Part shown: piece after piece, positions 27,260 to 39,274 of the stretch
Position numbering within the stretch: the stretch's first letter is position 1
Layout of the letters: every line of letters starts with the position of its first letter
Assembly: GCF_002999335.1 (NCBI RefSeq)
Contig: NW_020312090.1
Span: 40,968 to 104,967, forward strand
Length of the DNA: 64,000 nucleotides
Origin: Cyclospora cayetanensis
Taxonomy: Eukaryota; Apicomplexa; Conoidasida; Eucoccidiorida; Eimeriidae
Direction: 5' to 3'
Made by a program: the position numbers and the translations under genes
Notes under the pieces: generated by a model
Databases searched by the model: none
What the model was told of the DNA's origin: nothing
The model's input: only the letters and a program-made list of their open reading frames with translations

Positions 27260-27589
27260 GCCAATGTGACCTTTCTGCCCACAAGTGACCCGTTATGGAT
27301 CCCCAGCTGTCATTCTATCCTTGATAGCCCTATTCGCTGCACAAACAAAAAGTGTGCCCAGTTGCTCCTGAATCCTTATGTGCTCCATCGTTTGCAGTAG
27401 GCCCACTCACCAGTCGGTTGTTTAACAGCTGGATCGCTGCCCACCCTGCGACCACATGACCTGACACCTCGAGTAATGCTGGGTTAGACCCCTGATAATC
27501 CAGCTGCCTGCTTACGTTGTGGCATTCTGCAAACCACAGTCTCATGTTTACTCATATATGATCTACTGATAGATTCTTTCGTGTTTTGC

Positions 27590-28260
27590 TTTTCTCTTCC
27601 AAGGCTCGCTGTTATGCTTATATCGGGCCACCATTGAAGTGCCTCTCCCTTTGAAATACACGCTGTCAGGATTACAGGCTCCTCTTCATCTGGGAAAGCA
27701 AAGCGTGGTACATTTTCAGCGAAGCGATGAAATCCTCAAGTACTTGCCCTTACTCATGTTCATCATACTTTGCCGGTAGGAAGAACTACACTGCCGCATC
27801 CGTAGACACTTTATCGGCTTGCTAACCATGCCTTTCGACCAGATGTTGAGGGAGCGTATCACTGCGGCTTACAGGACGGCCTCTGGCTCTTTAATATGCT
27901 TTACTACCGCAGATCTCATCACTAATACGGTTTTACCCCCCAGCTTGTTGCCAAGAAGAAACAGCATAATGACAGCACATAAATTGATCAATACCAAAAA
28001 CCTGTTGTAGGGAAGCTGAAATTTCAATGCATCTACAGCCAGTGGACTGGGAAAAGCAACCGCATGAAATCATATGGAGCCATCAACTGCAACTCTTCAC
28101 TTCTGGTCTTCGTATCGAGACACTTTACCCCAGACTCAATACAAGCCACTGAAAAAGCTATTGAAAGCTTTACTAAAGAACTTCGCCTACCCCTGCCTGA
28201 TCCCTTTAGAGTTCCATCGTGGGATACAAAGAGGGTCAGAGAGCTAGGAAGCTGTGTGTA
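27590..28260 (-). pseudogene. Gag-like remnant (copy A)
   Basis: The minus strand at 27626-27720 reads FAFPDEEEPVILTACISKG then EALQWW, the conserved capsid helix pattern of gypsy Gag (DEEKV..AA..L.G.A..WW). Up to 28260 the DNA stays alignable by eye with 41545-42250 of copy B at moderate identity. Confidence 0.65.
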
Positions 28261-28340
28261 GCTGCATCCCTCAAGCACTCCAAGCGTTCACAGCTAGGCG
28301 CACATCGCATTCAGCGAACATGCACACTACACTTTGTCTT

Positions 28341-29462
28341 CTTGTGTAGAGCTGATGCTACGCTGTAATAAATCAGATACATGAATAGGTGAATCATTCA
28401 GCGAATGTGTGATCACTTCACAGTCTAATATAACTAGTTTCAAGTGCACCCTAGGCCTTCACAGTTAGGCTGGCACTAACTTACTCAGGAGAGCCTTGAC
28501 AATACACTGTTCTACAGAAGGGGTGGGTGTAGCTCCGGCTGAGCCATGTTTTGATACCTGCGCCGCTTTCAGTGAAAGCCGCCGTTGTAGGGAGCACTCC
28601 AAACATCCCGCACAGCGGAGTTCGCTTCATGTCAGAAAAGTCAATGTAATGTGTCGTTGCAGAGAGAAAATGAGATGCACGATCGACAGGCCCACCGCTT
28701 GGTTCGATTTTAGGCCGCCAGGACCCCACTAGTTATACTGTGTTCAGTGCAGTAACGCCCTTCACAGTGATCGTCAGAGGAGTGTCATTGTATAGCGCTG
28801 GACCACGCCCCTACACGACTCTCGCCTAAGAAAAATTTATTCGGTGGCCACAGCAATCTATCAAGATTCAAGGCTCGCACCCATTTTGTGTCACTCGCAC
28901 CCTCGTGGCGGCTTCAAAAATGTGTAAAGGACCACATCTGTACTGCCGCCCCATCCCCCGCCTCATGGGCAGGCAAAGGCGTCCACGCAACAGTTCAATT
29001 TTGCCGGTGGTGAATTAAGGAATGTTTTAGGTAGGCGAAACCCGTCACGGTGAAAACAGAAAGCGCACTGCAACTACGGCACACCGGACTACAGGGTAAT
29101 AGGAACCGGTTTTAAAGGAACCCGCATGATAGACACGGGGTACCGCTTCAGGCAACAGGGCGGAATTCCTCGAATCAGACAATGAGCCTTCAGAAACGAG
29201 GTATCTTTTGAGCATGCCGAATGATTGGGAGGGGTGATAATAACGAATTTGATGTTGGGGGAAAGGGGCCTCAGGGGGCCTCGCAAGATCAGGTACCTGG
29301 GGGAAGGGCTGCATGCAGGGAAAAATGAAGGTTTTTCCGGCTACGCCTGCAGTCATAACAACGCCGGTGGAAAATCCCTCCTACTGTTACACACTTAAGG
29401 AATGAGCGACATTCTAGTAGCGCCTTCCGCCATCTCTAGCAGCGACGGCAGCACAGCGTAAG
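28341..29462. other. Gene-poor flank right of retroelement copy A
   Basis: It has AT-richer sequence with only short frames. The copy A 5' LTR, if still present, would lie here, but no repeat of it was found on the other side. The last few hundred bases must contain the promoter of the small gene at 29463. Confidence 0.45.
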
Positions 29463-30074
29463 ATGGAAGGCGCAGCAGAAGGCCTAGGAGGAAAGGCGAG
29501 ATCCGCAGGAGGTAAATGGAATTCCCAATGTTTCATGAGCCTGATTTATCGACTGAAGTACCGAAACCTGTCTCCACAGTTCATCGCCGGCGTCATCAAG
29601 ACAGGAACCATCTGCCGCACACTGTGGCCACTTCTCCCTCCTCTGATGTTGTTGCAGTATATTCGACAGGTGAGACAGAAAAGCGTATGCTCATGCTGGA
29701 CAGCATATTGTTGCGTTTTACACATGCTGTAAAGCTAGCTCTTTGTCGCTTCCCCCCTCACTGCTAACGGCTGATGCTCGTGTCAGCCCTGCACTCTTCG
29801 CTTCCCCTCCTATGCATCCTCCCGTCTCGCCTTATGGGCTCGTCATCTTGTGTCACATCCATTTGTGCGGCCTCAGACTGATGCAGAAATGCGATCCATA
29901 GAACAGCTGGCCTCAGCAGCGCATGCCGCGGCTCAAGAGCAGGGGACTCATAGCGCACCTCCGATTCTGTCGTTTCTAGATCTTAGAAAGCCAGGGTGGA
30001 CAGGGCATTGGCGCTTCCAGCAGGACCTTGCAATCATAAGAGACAGAGTCAACAAGCCAGATGCGCAAAACTAA
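29463..30074 (+). CDS. Small two-exon protein of unknown function, one membrane segment
   Basis: Exons 29463-29669 and 29787-30074 join in phase 0 (donor CAG|GTGAGA, acceptor GTCAG|CCC) and give 164 residues. Exon 1 has a basic start and a hydrophobic stretch (ICRTLWPLLPPLMLLQYI). Exon 2 reads CTLRFPSYASSRLALWARHL, then an Ala/Gln-rich helix and a conserved-looking end (ILSFLDLRKPGWTGHW). The short length, single hydrophobic segment, lack of homopolymer runs and basic N-terminus would suit a mitochondrial inner-membrane subunit, but that is a guess. I do not recognise the family. It stands alone between a retroelement block and a minus-strand gene. Confidence 0.55.
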
Positions 30075-30726
30075 TGCAAGCCCGCCTATCGACTGGGAGA
30101 ATTGCAAATCACACTACTGAGCCGTCGTGCATGCGACAGCAAAGCTGCTGTGCACACACACACACACATATATATATGTATACATACACTCTAGATATTG
30201 TATAAGCACAGTATTTTTGCTGTCTGTTACACCCGATGCTGCCGTCCGGAGTGCTAGCGCATGCGTCACCTGCAGGAGCACCAACTGCCGCGGCAGGCAC
30301 CACGGGAATGTGCAGCAGCGCCAGCCGAGTCGAAATGTTGCAGCTGCAGTAGGACCAGTTCAACAAACTTTGTGATTCATGAGCGCCTTTTGTAGCGTGC
30401 GCATGCATGTGCCAACGTGCACATGTTTGTGTTTGCGTGTGTGGGCGCCTGGATTAGCCGGTGGGGGCGCGGTGTCCACATCCAATGGAAGGAATTGCAG
30501 TTGAAGTTTGGAGAGCGTCAGATAAACTAAATAGCTATTTGAGTTGCGCAAAAACAGTGTAGATACTTGAACACTCGAAGGGGCTCCTAGTGCCTCTTTT
30601 CTGTCCCCTTAGCATGAGGGGCAATAGGTGGGCGGCCTTCGGGCAGTCCACAATTAGCAGCACCAAAAGGGGTCATATACGGCAGCAGCAGCTCTAGAAA
30701 GGTACGGTGCATGCACTGCGCTGCTG
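30075..30726. other. Convergent intergenic region with CA/TA microsatellite
   Basis: A run of (AC)n followed by ATATATATGTATAC lies at 30154-30186. Only short frames are present otherwise. It separates the 3' end of the small plus-strand gene from the 3' end of the minus-strand membrane protein. Confidence 0.5.
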
Positions 30727-32697
30727 CTAGCGGCCCAGTCTTAAGTGTCGTAGCCTAAAGGCCTCTAGAGTCTCTTGCACGCGTGTTGCTAGACCCCTTG
30801 TCTCGTGTTGCTGCAACGGAAGGCTGGCTTCCCTGTGCTCCCAGTGCTGCTGCAACGGCGGCTGCTGCTGGTGCTGCCGCAGCTGGACGCAGCGGCCGAG
30901 CAACTCAGCTTCCGCCAGTAATAGCGGGGGCACACTGCAGGCAGAGAAGGGTGTCAGACACCCAAAAGGTGACAGCTCCTCCTGCAGCCGTCCAAGCAGC
31001 GAAGGAAGCAGCAGCTGCAGCATCAACAGCAGCTGCTGGGGCAGCTCCCAAAGGGTGGCTCCATAGGCTTTCCTGTGATGCTGCTTCGAAGCGTCTTGAC
31101 GCAGGAGGAGTCGTGAGGCTACACCCTGAGTGACCCGGCAGGCAAGATACCAAGTTGCCGTTGAGCATACCTCGGCAATAGAGCGCAGGAGGAGCAGCAG
31201 AGGAAGCTCTGCCCGCAGCAAACACCGTGGCACCGGAAAATCGCCACCTGTCAATAGCTGCTCGTATACAGAAGAGGCACGAATTACCTCTTCGCTCGGA
31301 AGCGTATAATGTGCGCTCCCAGTATTCACGTTGCTGCTGCTGACGCAGTCGTCTTGCACATGCTGCTCTGCTGCAGCACCAGCGCCTTGCTGCCGCAACT
31401 CACTGCGCGGCGAAAACTTGCAGCCCTCCTCGCCTCCGTGCCCGTATCTAGGCATCCCCTGGCGAAGAGTATTCCCATTGCTCTCTCTTTCGACAGTCTG
31501 CTGACCGCTGCTGCTGGCGCTATTCCTACTGGCTGCAGCAGACTCCCCACTGCTACAGCTGCCGAGAAGAAGGCCGCTACTGCTCCTGCTGTAACTCCTG
31601 CTGCTGCTTCCTGTGCTACCGCAGCAGTGGCTTCCCTTGTTGTGCTCGTCACCCCAGCAGCTCTCTACGTGGGTGCTAGGGCAATTGAAGCTGCCACAGT
31701 TTCTGCGGCTGACACGCGTGAGCCTGTTTGCAGCGTACAGATTGAGCAACTCCGGAAGGGCGCTGCAGCCACAGAGAAGCCTCACCTTCAGGATATCCCC
31801 TTTGCCTTCATGCTGCCGCTGCTGCTCCCGTCCTCCCCGACGCACGCAGATTAAGATAGGTGAGTGTAGAACCAACAAGTCTTCGTTAAGGGGCCTGTTC
31901 TTCTGCTGCTGCTCCTGCTGTTGCTGCTGCTGTGGTGCGCTTGTCTCTTCCCATGCCTCCAAACTTAGCTGCTGCAGCTGCTCCACCAGCTGCTGCCTGT
32001 GCTGCTTCAATGAACAGACACCCGGAGCATCGCTGAAGGTTAAGTGGCTAAGGCCCCCAAGAAACGCAGCAACAACCGCTGGTAGCAGCAGCTCCTGTAC
32101 ACACACGCTGGTGCCAGCAGCTGCTCCTGCGGTTGCTGCGGCGGCACTGCACGCTGCTTCCGCTGCTGCCAGCAGCAGCAGCTCGTTGCTATTGAATACG
32201 ATCAGCAAATGAGGAGGAGGAGCAGCTGCTGGTGCTGCAGCTCCTCCTCCCACAGGTACAACAGCATTCTTGACCACGCTACTAGGCTGCTGCCGCAGCG
32301 TGCGCCTACGGGCTAGAGCTACAACCGAGTTTAGCAGCAGCCGATATACAGCCGCCGCAAGCGAGAAGCAGAAGAATCCGACAAGCAGAAGAAGCAGGCA
32401 TGTATGCTGTATGAGAGCCTCTGCAGGCTTTGTCCACTGGCGTAGGTCGTGCTTCTGCGGCTGCAAGCAGCGGCAGCTGCAGTTGCTGCAAGTTTTGCCC
32501 TTGTCGCAACTCCAGATTCGAGTGCCCCACGAGCACGTGCTGCTTTTGCAGCTGCTCTGCAGCAGTGGGTGGGCGAGGGAAGCTGGCATATACAGAGACG
32601 CCTCGGAGGGCGCTAATGTTGGCGATGCGTTCCTGTTGCTGCTGCAGCCGTTACCACTGGGGTAATTGCTGCCGTTTGCGGAGCCACACGCCAGCAT
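30727..32697 (-). CDS. Large low-complexity membrane protein of unknown function
   Basis: An open frame of 656 codons. The frame is open another 44 codons upstream but the first ATG is at 32695-32697. A strong hydrophobic segment (CLLLLLVGFFCFSLAAAVY) lies near residue 100, preceded by a Cys-rich stretch (SCKSSTCSWGTRIWSCDKGK). After it come Ala/Leu-rich blocks, a Gln run, a Ser/Gly-rich linker and a C-terminal part with leucine-rich helices (LWELPQQLLLMLQLLLPSLL). The pattern fits a protein with one or few membrane segments and a long cytosolic or lumenal tail. I recognise no domain. The long uninterrupted frame with ordered islands (LLIVFNSNELLLLAA, DILKVRLLCGCSALPELLN) supports it being real. 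CTG-rich DNA in other frames also gives long open frames, which lowers confidence. Confidence 0.5.
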   Translation of the reverse strand: MLACGSANGSNYPSGNGCSSNRNASPTLAPSEASLYMPASLAHPLLQSSCKSSTCSWGTRIWSCDKGKTCSNCSCRCLQPQKHDLRQWTKPAEALIQHTCLLLLLVGFFCFSLAAAVYRLLLNSVVALARRRTLRQQPSSVVKNAVVPVGGGAAAPAAAPPPHLLIVFNSNELLLLAAAEAACSAAAATAGAAAGTSVCVQELLLPAVVAAFLGGLSHLTFSDAPGVCSLKQHRQQLVEQLQQLSLEAWEETSAPQQQQQQEQQQKNRPLNEDLLVLHSPILICVRRGGREQQRQHEGKGDILKVRLLCGCSALPELLNLYAANRLTRVSRRNCGSFNCPSTHVESCWGDEHNKGSHCCGSTGSSSRSYSRSSSGLLLGSCSSGESAAASRNSASSSGQQTVERESNGNTLRQGMPRYGHGGEEGCKFSPRSELRQQGAGAAAEQHVQDDCVSSSNVNTGSAHYTLPSEEVIRASSVYEQLLTGGDFPVPRCLLRAELPLLLLLRSIAEVCSTATWYLACRVTQGVASRLLLRQDASKQHHRKAYGATLWELPQQLLLMLQLLLPSLLGRLQEELSPFGCLTPFSACSVPPLLLAEAELLGRCVQLRQHQQQPPLQQHWEHREASLPLQQHETRGLATRVQETLEAFRLRHLRLGR

Positions 32698-33465
32698 GAC
32701 TGTGTGTCTTCTGCTGAGGAGGTGACGAGAGCTGCAACTCGTCGCTTCTCGAGTTTGTCCCACAGGTGCAACAGGAGCGGCAAGCCTTAAGCGCCGCTCG
32801 TGCCGCTGCACCGGCTGCCCCCAGCACAAGCCAAGGGAAGACTAGGAGGAATCAATCGGTGCGGAAGCCCGCGTCTCTACTTAGAGAAGGGGGAAAGATA
32901 TCAAGAAACTAGAAAGTGAGGCGCCTGCCACGCCAGCAACAGTGAAGGAGGGCGGGGCAGGGGAGGGGGAGGGGGGAGATGGAGGACACACAGCAGTTGC
33001 GGCACAGTGCCTTATTAGAAACTGCTGCACAGGCATCATGAAAAAAGAAAGGAGCAAATACTCAGATCCACCCCCGCATGCCTCACGAATACCACCCAAA
33101 GTCGTAGAGGCTGAACCACAGTGACCTGCCAGTGGCGTTTCGCTCCGCTTCGGCGCTGCTAGCAGTGCTGGCCGGTGGCCTTTATAGTATGATTGACTTT
33201 TGTTGCCATTCATTGAGATCCTATTGACAGTAGCGCTTTCTTGCTTTCCAAGTTGCTTCTCCAACTTTAGGCGTTCGAGCGACGAACTTGCGACAGTCCA
33301 CCAAAGCGCGTTTTCCTAGACGAAGCGATCGGGTCGAAAGGCGCCACCCGCTTTTCTCCCCTAGATTTGCTCGCATTTCCCACCATTCCGCGTTCATTGA
33401 TAAAGCTCCGGAATTTCAGCCGGAAAGATACCTCCGTGTACACCCCAGCGCCGCTGACTGCCACA
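32698..33465. promoter_or_regulatory. Divergent intergenic region
   Basis: It lies between the start of the minus-strand membrane protein and the ATG of the TMBIM gene and must contain both promoters. It includes a G-rich purine run (about 32941-32980) and no triplet repeats. Confidence 0.45.
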
Positions 33466-35532
33466 ATGGCGCAGCACCAGGACCCTAACCAACAGCCGTT
33501 CCCTCAAGCATACGGCCATCAAGGGCCCAGGGAACCACCGGCTTACCCTGCAGGCCCTCCTCCGCCAGCTGCAGCTTACGGCGTCGCAGGAGGCTACCCA
33601 GGCAACAATCAGCAGGGGAACGCATATGCTGCTCAATACGGAGGTGCCCCCTACCCAGCCACCTACGGGGGGCCGTATGCGGGTATGCCTCCTCCATACC
33701 CACCCGCTGCCCCTGCGTATGCGGGGGCCCCTGCAGGGGTATATCCCTACGCGCAGCAAACTCCGGTCTATGGCAAGGCAACGAACTCGGGTGCGACAGC
33801 AGATCTGGGGTTTAGGGGTTCCTTCTCTTCGCCTGTTGCTCTGCACAGCGCACAGCGGTCGGGAACGCATCTGCAGCCAATCGAGGACGCTAAGAATGTG
33901 CATAAAGTGCTGGATCTTGCGCCTCTGTTTCGACAAGCTGCGTTGACGCGCAGCTTGTCAAGACTTACACATTGCCCTTTGTGCAGTCTGCTTTTGCGTT
34001 TTCGCAGTACCAAGCAGTATGGAAATGGGAGGCCTTCCCCGGCATCCCTCGGCAATGGCAGAAGACAAGATAACGGAAGAATCGAGCATCGAGATCCGTC
34101 ACGCCTTCCTCCGCAAAGTTCTTGGCATTCTTGCCATTCAAATCCTCGTACGTCCTAAACCCTAATTTTTAAACCCAAAGAGCTCTCAGCGAGCTACTTG
34201 GGTATAGACTGGCTTCAAGGCTCGGCCAGTGCTCTTGAGGCCGTTTCTTCTGTCTTGCATAAGGTCGAACGAAAGGAATTCGCCGTTCTGTGCCGGGGTT
34301 GGGGGTGCTGCTTTCTCTCAGTTTACGTTCGGAGTCTCTTCAGTCTTTGGATTCGTGCCGGCTCTCCGATCCTTCCTGCTCAACAACTACTGGTTGGCTA
34401 TCGTTGCCGCGATCGGCGGCCTCGTTTTGCAGCTTGGTGAGGTTTGTGCACGCGAAATACGCTGTGAAGCTTCTGACACGTAGCTTCGCGCTTCTAGCAC
34501 CGAGAATACCACATTCCCGTGGTGTGTGCACTGTAAGTCTTGCTGCTGTTTGTAACAGCAGCACAGCATGTGCTAAACTCCGACCATTAGGGGGATGGGG
34601 AAGGCACTCTACAATGCATGATGCATGCTGTGTATGTGTGTGTTGTGGGAGCCACGTGATCGATGTCAAGAGCGTCCTTCGGTGTTTTCTTGTGATGCGC
34701 AGTACTGGTGTGCGTTCCCAACCTGGCGCGCAAGGTGCCCGCAAACTTTATGCTTATGACGCTCATTACTTTCTGCTACGCTATTCTACTCTCCTGCGCC
34801 GCCGCTGCCTCCTCGTGGCAGGCTTTCCTAATTGCAATCGGTTCCACCTTTGTTGTGGTTGTGGGCCTAATGCTTTTTGCCTGCCAAACCAAATACGACT
34901 TCACGGGTGAGGCGTAGGTGGATCAGCGCTCAGAGTCGGACTTGGAAAGACGAATGATGCAGAGCCGACGGACATGGGACTGTTGTGGCGTCTTTGCCCG
35001 TTGCTGAAAGCTAAAAACCGTTAAAATCTCGGTGCTTGTTGTACTATCGTGTGCTTGCGCGACTCAGGATGCGGGACGTATCTCTTTGTTGCAATGATGT
35101 GCCTCTTAATATTTGGGATTTTGTGCATCTTCTTTACCAACCGAGTCATGCACCTCGTGTATTCAAGCATTGCAACGCTCCTCTTCTGTCTTATTCTCGT
35201 CTACGATACCCAGGCATGGCCAAAACCTTAGGACGATTTCAGCCCCTGCCTATATAGCGGCCCTACTTGTGGATCTGCAGCCTGCAGTCCAATCTGTGCA
35301 TGGTTTCTGTTGCTCCGAATCTTTTTTTCTGGGCTCTTCCCGAGGCGGATTGGTCGAGCGTTCTTCCTGTGCAAGGGTTTGTTTTTATGCTTTGCGTGTG
35401 CAGTTGGTGGTTGGAGGAAAGCACCGGCGGTACCAGTATTCCATAGATGACTATATTTTTGCGGCTTTGACGCTCTACATGGATATCATTATCATCTTCA
35501 TGAACATCCTGGCGATTGCAGACAATTCATAA
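33466..35532 (+). CDS. Bax inhibitor-1/TMBIM (Lifeguard-like) multi-membrane protein
   Basis: Six exons close in phase: 33466-33790, 34008-34147, 34322-34436, 34703-34906, 35068-35213 and 35404-35532 (352 residues). The first about 105 residues are Pro/Tyr/Gly/Ala-rich (PPPYPPAAPAYAGAPAG), as in Lifeguard/GRINA proteins. The membrane core follows: EIRHAFLRKVLGILAIQILF, then hydrophobic helices, the FACQTKYDFTG motif, LIFGILCIFFTNRV, LLFCLILVYDTQ and the C-terminal YSIDDYIFAALTLYMDIII. The VYDTQ and DDYIFAAL signatures, with their conserved Asp residues, are those of the BI-1 fold, which forms a pH-dependent calcium leak in ER or Golgi membranes and modulates cell death. About seven membrane segments are present. 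The intron after VYDTQ has a GC donor (CAG|GCATGG). The intron 34148-34321 carries a telomere-like CCTAAACCCTAA. Confidence 0.9.
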
Positions 35533-36930
35533 ATTCCAAGTTCCACACCCTGAGCCTCTAGCCCAAAAGTTCTTGGAGGCTCAATCGCTGTACATGCAAC
35601 CCAGCATGGTCACGGCGACGCGTGCATGCATGAAAGCTTCTAGCCCTTTCCAGGCGCGTGATAGAGGAAATAATCCATGCGCCAATCCCCAAGCCGCACA
35701 ATTTTCTCGTAAATCCGAGTGTTGAGAGAGCGCGGCCAGGCTTCAATGCGAGCCGGGGGCCGCGCAGTACGCCTGCACTCGCCGAATAGGGGCCTAGCAG
35801 AAGAATCTGTGTTTTTCCTTTTGTCTCCCGTTAGAGGGAGAGATGTAGGAGGAGCAGAGGGGGGAGGCTGCTCTGCTGGGTCGCTGACAGCCTTCTGCCC
35901 TCCTTTTTCGCCTTCCATGCAGGGCGTGTACCAGTTTCTCTTTTGTTGCTATGGCAATGCTCCTTGGGGTCTAAAGGTTTAGCGATTTTGTTCGACGGGG
36001 AGCGCTGTCGATGCAAGGAAGAGTTGGCTGGGTGGCTGTGGCGCACCGGTGTGCAGACACCCAAATCGGCCCGTTGGGTATGTACACACCCGAGGAAGAG
36101 ATGCATTTAGCCCGCAGAGCTTTTCCTTCGCAGGGATGGATAGCGAGAGCTGCGCAGGGGCTAGCCGGCGTAACAATCTCTCTGTTCCAACGCGCCGCAG
36201 AGAGGTTCCCCGAGGAACGTACACCTCAGATCGCGAAAAACGGGGTGACATTGTGTCACGCATGCTCCAGGCTTCCCTAATAGGGCTGCTAGTGGCCCAG
36301 CGGCAAGCCTCTTTCGTATAGGCGCGTGTTTCGCCGGTCGAAGAGAAAATATCAGGGAACTCTGGCTGTCTTGCCCGCCGTAGCTTTCTGCTTCGGGGTG
36401 CATGCTGCTGCCGCAGACGCTCTCTCAGAGGGTTTGTGCTCGTGCGTGTGTCTCACTATCTAATAATTGGCCTTTCTCTCGGTGTGTCGCTGTGAAAGTC
36501 TCTTTCCACCATCTCCGCAGGGCTGCTGTCTTCCCCACTCTACTCCTCCTAGCCTTGGTTGCGCTGTCAGACCTTATAGCTGCCATGTGCCTTGTGTATG
36601 GCGCCTAATGCTCTCAGTATTATCCCTCTCTTTTCTTCTGCCCGATGCTTGCCACATTCGTCACAGAGGCACCTCTACGTCGCCGTTCGGGAAAGTACGT
36701 TTGAGTGGATTCGGCAGTAATAGGTGGGACGGAGCGGTAGCAAGTGCCTTTGACAGTTTCCTGGCCTCTTATAGAATCCTTGATTTCCTGTATTCGCTTT
36801 GGCGTCTACGATCTCTAGAGGAAATCTCTTCACATGAGCTCGATACAATTATTGTAGAAAGTTATTGAGCCTTTTTTTGAAACAGCTTCCTCCTCCCCCC
36901 CTCCCACCGGAACCCCTCAGGAATTCCGAC
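35533..36930. other. Intergenic, no gene seen
   Basis: This is the 3' flank of the TMBIM gene. Short frames on both strands lack motifs and plausible splice structure. It contains palindromic TGCATGCATG near 35620-35632. Confidence 0.45.
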
Positions 36931-36939
36931 AGGCAAGGA

Positions 36940-37060
36940 GAAAGACGGAGAGCTAGGATGCGCGTTACTCCACTCTCTAAGCACTCAAAGCGTTTACTGC
37001 TAGGGGCATATAGCAACCCGTGTACACGCACACACCATTGCTTTTTGTAGCGCGCTGGTG
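36940..37060. repeat. Short fragment resembling the Gag-side end of the retroelements
   Basis: CTAAGCACTCAAAGCG and the following GCTAGGGGCATAT resemble CTCAAGCACTCCAAGCG and GCTAGGCGCACAT at 28265-28305 of copy A. The position, to the left of copy B and beyond its integrase side, would suit either a fragment of a third copy or part of a decayed LTR. The match is short and found by eye. Confidence 0.35.
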
Positions 37061-38949
37061 AAAATCTGCTATTGACAAGTTACATACATCAATAATTAAC
37101 GCTATCATTTCCTAGATAAATTGTACTTTGCGGACTAAGAAGTGCTCAGATAGTTAGTCCGATTTTCCGTATTCCCTCATCTTAGAGCATATGCCGTGTG
37201 CTCCTACCTGTCACTCGAGTGCGGGTGCGTGCACGACATTGTATCTGTTGCCTTTCCCCAAGCAGGCAAACAGGCGAAGGCAGTGCAAATAAGGAAGAAA
37301 ATCGTATGCGTTCGCCTGTCAACAGAAATCCAAGGGAAGAAAGATACTCACAACTGACCAACAACGAACAGAGGAAAAGGCCGACAAGACCGCAGAGGCG
37401 TGATGACTCGCTACTGTGGGAGGGCTGAAATGTGTGTTCCTCCTGCTACAAGACAGTAGAAAAAAAGGAAAATGCTTACACGGAATTGAAGCGTACACCA
37501 GTTTCGTAGTGCGTTAGCGCCTCACACATCAATCTCTGCTTGCCAGTACAGCGGGTACGAGCAGCAGAGTCGATTTCCAAGCCACAGAAGACCCTTGGCA
37601 AGGATGTACCGCCAACGTGCCTCTCAGTGCCTGCGCATAACTCTGTGTCTAAAGAGCACATCGATAATTATAGCCGGGATTCGCTTAAGCAATACACGTA
37701 GGTGACAGCAAGTATCTCATGCAGAGCATGCGATGCTGAAAAAAAAGACAGCTGTAGAGAAGAGCAAGAGGTAGCAAGCCGTAGCGGCCACCGTTGAAGC
37801 CAAACAAATCTGTGAGCTGTTCTACAATCATAGAAGCTTGCAATCACTCCTTTTTCAATCACTGAGCGAACTTCACCCCACTTCACCAGAAGCTTCCTTC
37901 CAGTGTATCTTAGGCGCTCACTAGTCGTAGAATTCAGTATCTCTACGGCCCCCTGAGGATCCTCCGCCACTAGAGAGAGAATTTTCCAGCGCAGCAAAGT
38001 CCGTGAATTACTCATTGAGTTGTGAAGCTTCGTATGAGGCCAATATCAGTAGTCATGTGCCATATTTATTCACCTTTGGGGAAACCGATGTTATAAGGGT
38101 GAGCCCAGGTGGGCGAGACAATTGCTAATGGTTAGGCACCCGACCGCAAGCTTTTCCGCTTGTTCACCTTCCATTGCACCTCGTAGATACTCCAGGCCGT
38201 TGCAACCATAAATTCGCACTTGCTGTTCGTTGGCTTCGCTATACATGTACTTTCGTCGGACAGCAACCTTGAATTCCTCCGCCGCTGAGCGCAGCTGTCT
38301 ATCACGGATCACCTGGCTCAACACCGGAGCGGAAATGGGTTCCTTACTATAGACAAAGGGCGTGGGAGAGTAGCGGGTAGATCAGTGAGATCAGTCCAAA
38401 TTTTTGTGGAGCCGGAATGCTCTACAAGTCGGGTTTAGCAAACGATTGCGGCTTCAGCTGGTGACACTGTGGGCCTGAAAGTGCGTATACCTCTGCTCCA
38501 GAAAGCTTCCAAGATCATCAGAAGGACCGTGAGGACTTTAATGCTGTAATGTAAGTCCCAGTATGGCCCTAAAGTACATGATCTTATACTTCATGCAAAG
38601 CGGAACTGTAAAGTTAATTGGGAACGCAGGACAAACACGGACCCCCCGCCTCGTTTTAAGCCCCAGAAGGTCGTTTTCTTGATGCGCTCCATGAGGCAAC
38701 AGTCTATTCGGCAATTGACTTCGCAAACAGATGACAGGCACAAAAACGCGTTCCACATGGTACTGCTTCACTCGTTTGCCATTCTAGAATTTGTCAGCTG
38801 TAGCGGCGGATGCATGATTGGTAAAAGCGTACGATGCACGTTCTTTCAATCAAAACCTTGGATCTGCACAGACAAGAGTGAGCGAGTGCCAAGTGGTAAA
38901 ACGTTGGGTCTTCGCGCAAGATACTTCCCAGCTACGTTGGATAGATCCT

Positions 38950-39274
38950 TTATATACTGCGCCTGAGTCGTAGTGCAGGAGGCACCCATCTCAGCGCCCA
39001 ACTCGAACCAACAAAAATTCTACAAACAGTTTGCGAGGTACAATTAAGGCTGATGGTCAATCTAGACAGGAGGAGAATGCCCACATAAATAATGCCTGTA
39101 TTGTAGCATTCCATGCCATACTGCAGAAGAGTTCGTTTTCCTCCACTGGATGCCCTTGCTCGGTTTAGTGAAGAGATAAAAATAAAACAAGCACACGTTT
39201 GTTGTTGTGGCGAGCTCGGTTCTTGTTTTACGAGAGCAAATAGCACCCACAGACACGTCAATGGTCAATGTCAC
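38950..39274 (-). pseudogene. RNase H remnant (copy B)
   Basis: Two overlapping frames show IDVSVGAICSRK and FTKPSKGIQWRK...QYRHYLCGHSPPV followed by IDHQP, the order of the RNase H domain that follows RT in gypsy elements. The near-identical copy is at 25867-26187. Confidence 0.65.

Larger units (their letters stand above)
24185..28340 (-). mobile_element. Decayed Ty3/gypsy-like retroelement, copy A
   Basis: Read on the minus strand from high to low coordinates, frames show in order: a Gag segment (27626-27720), an aspartic protease (around 27201-27259), the start of reverse transcriptase (26640-26760), RNase H (25867-26187) and integrase (25095-25500). The gag-PR-RT-RH-IN order defines Ty3/gypsy elements. 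Every segment is broken by stops or frameshifts, so the copy is dead. The limits are where similarity to copy B (37545-42290) fades. No convincing LTR pair or target-site duplication could be seen. Confidence 0.8.

Noticed and set aside
31309..31854. 181-codon plus-strand frame opposite the 656-residue membrane protein
   Set aside because: Complement of the longer minus-strand frame; shows only Ala-rich repeat translation without ordered motifs.
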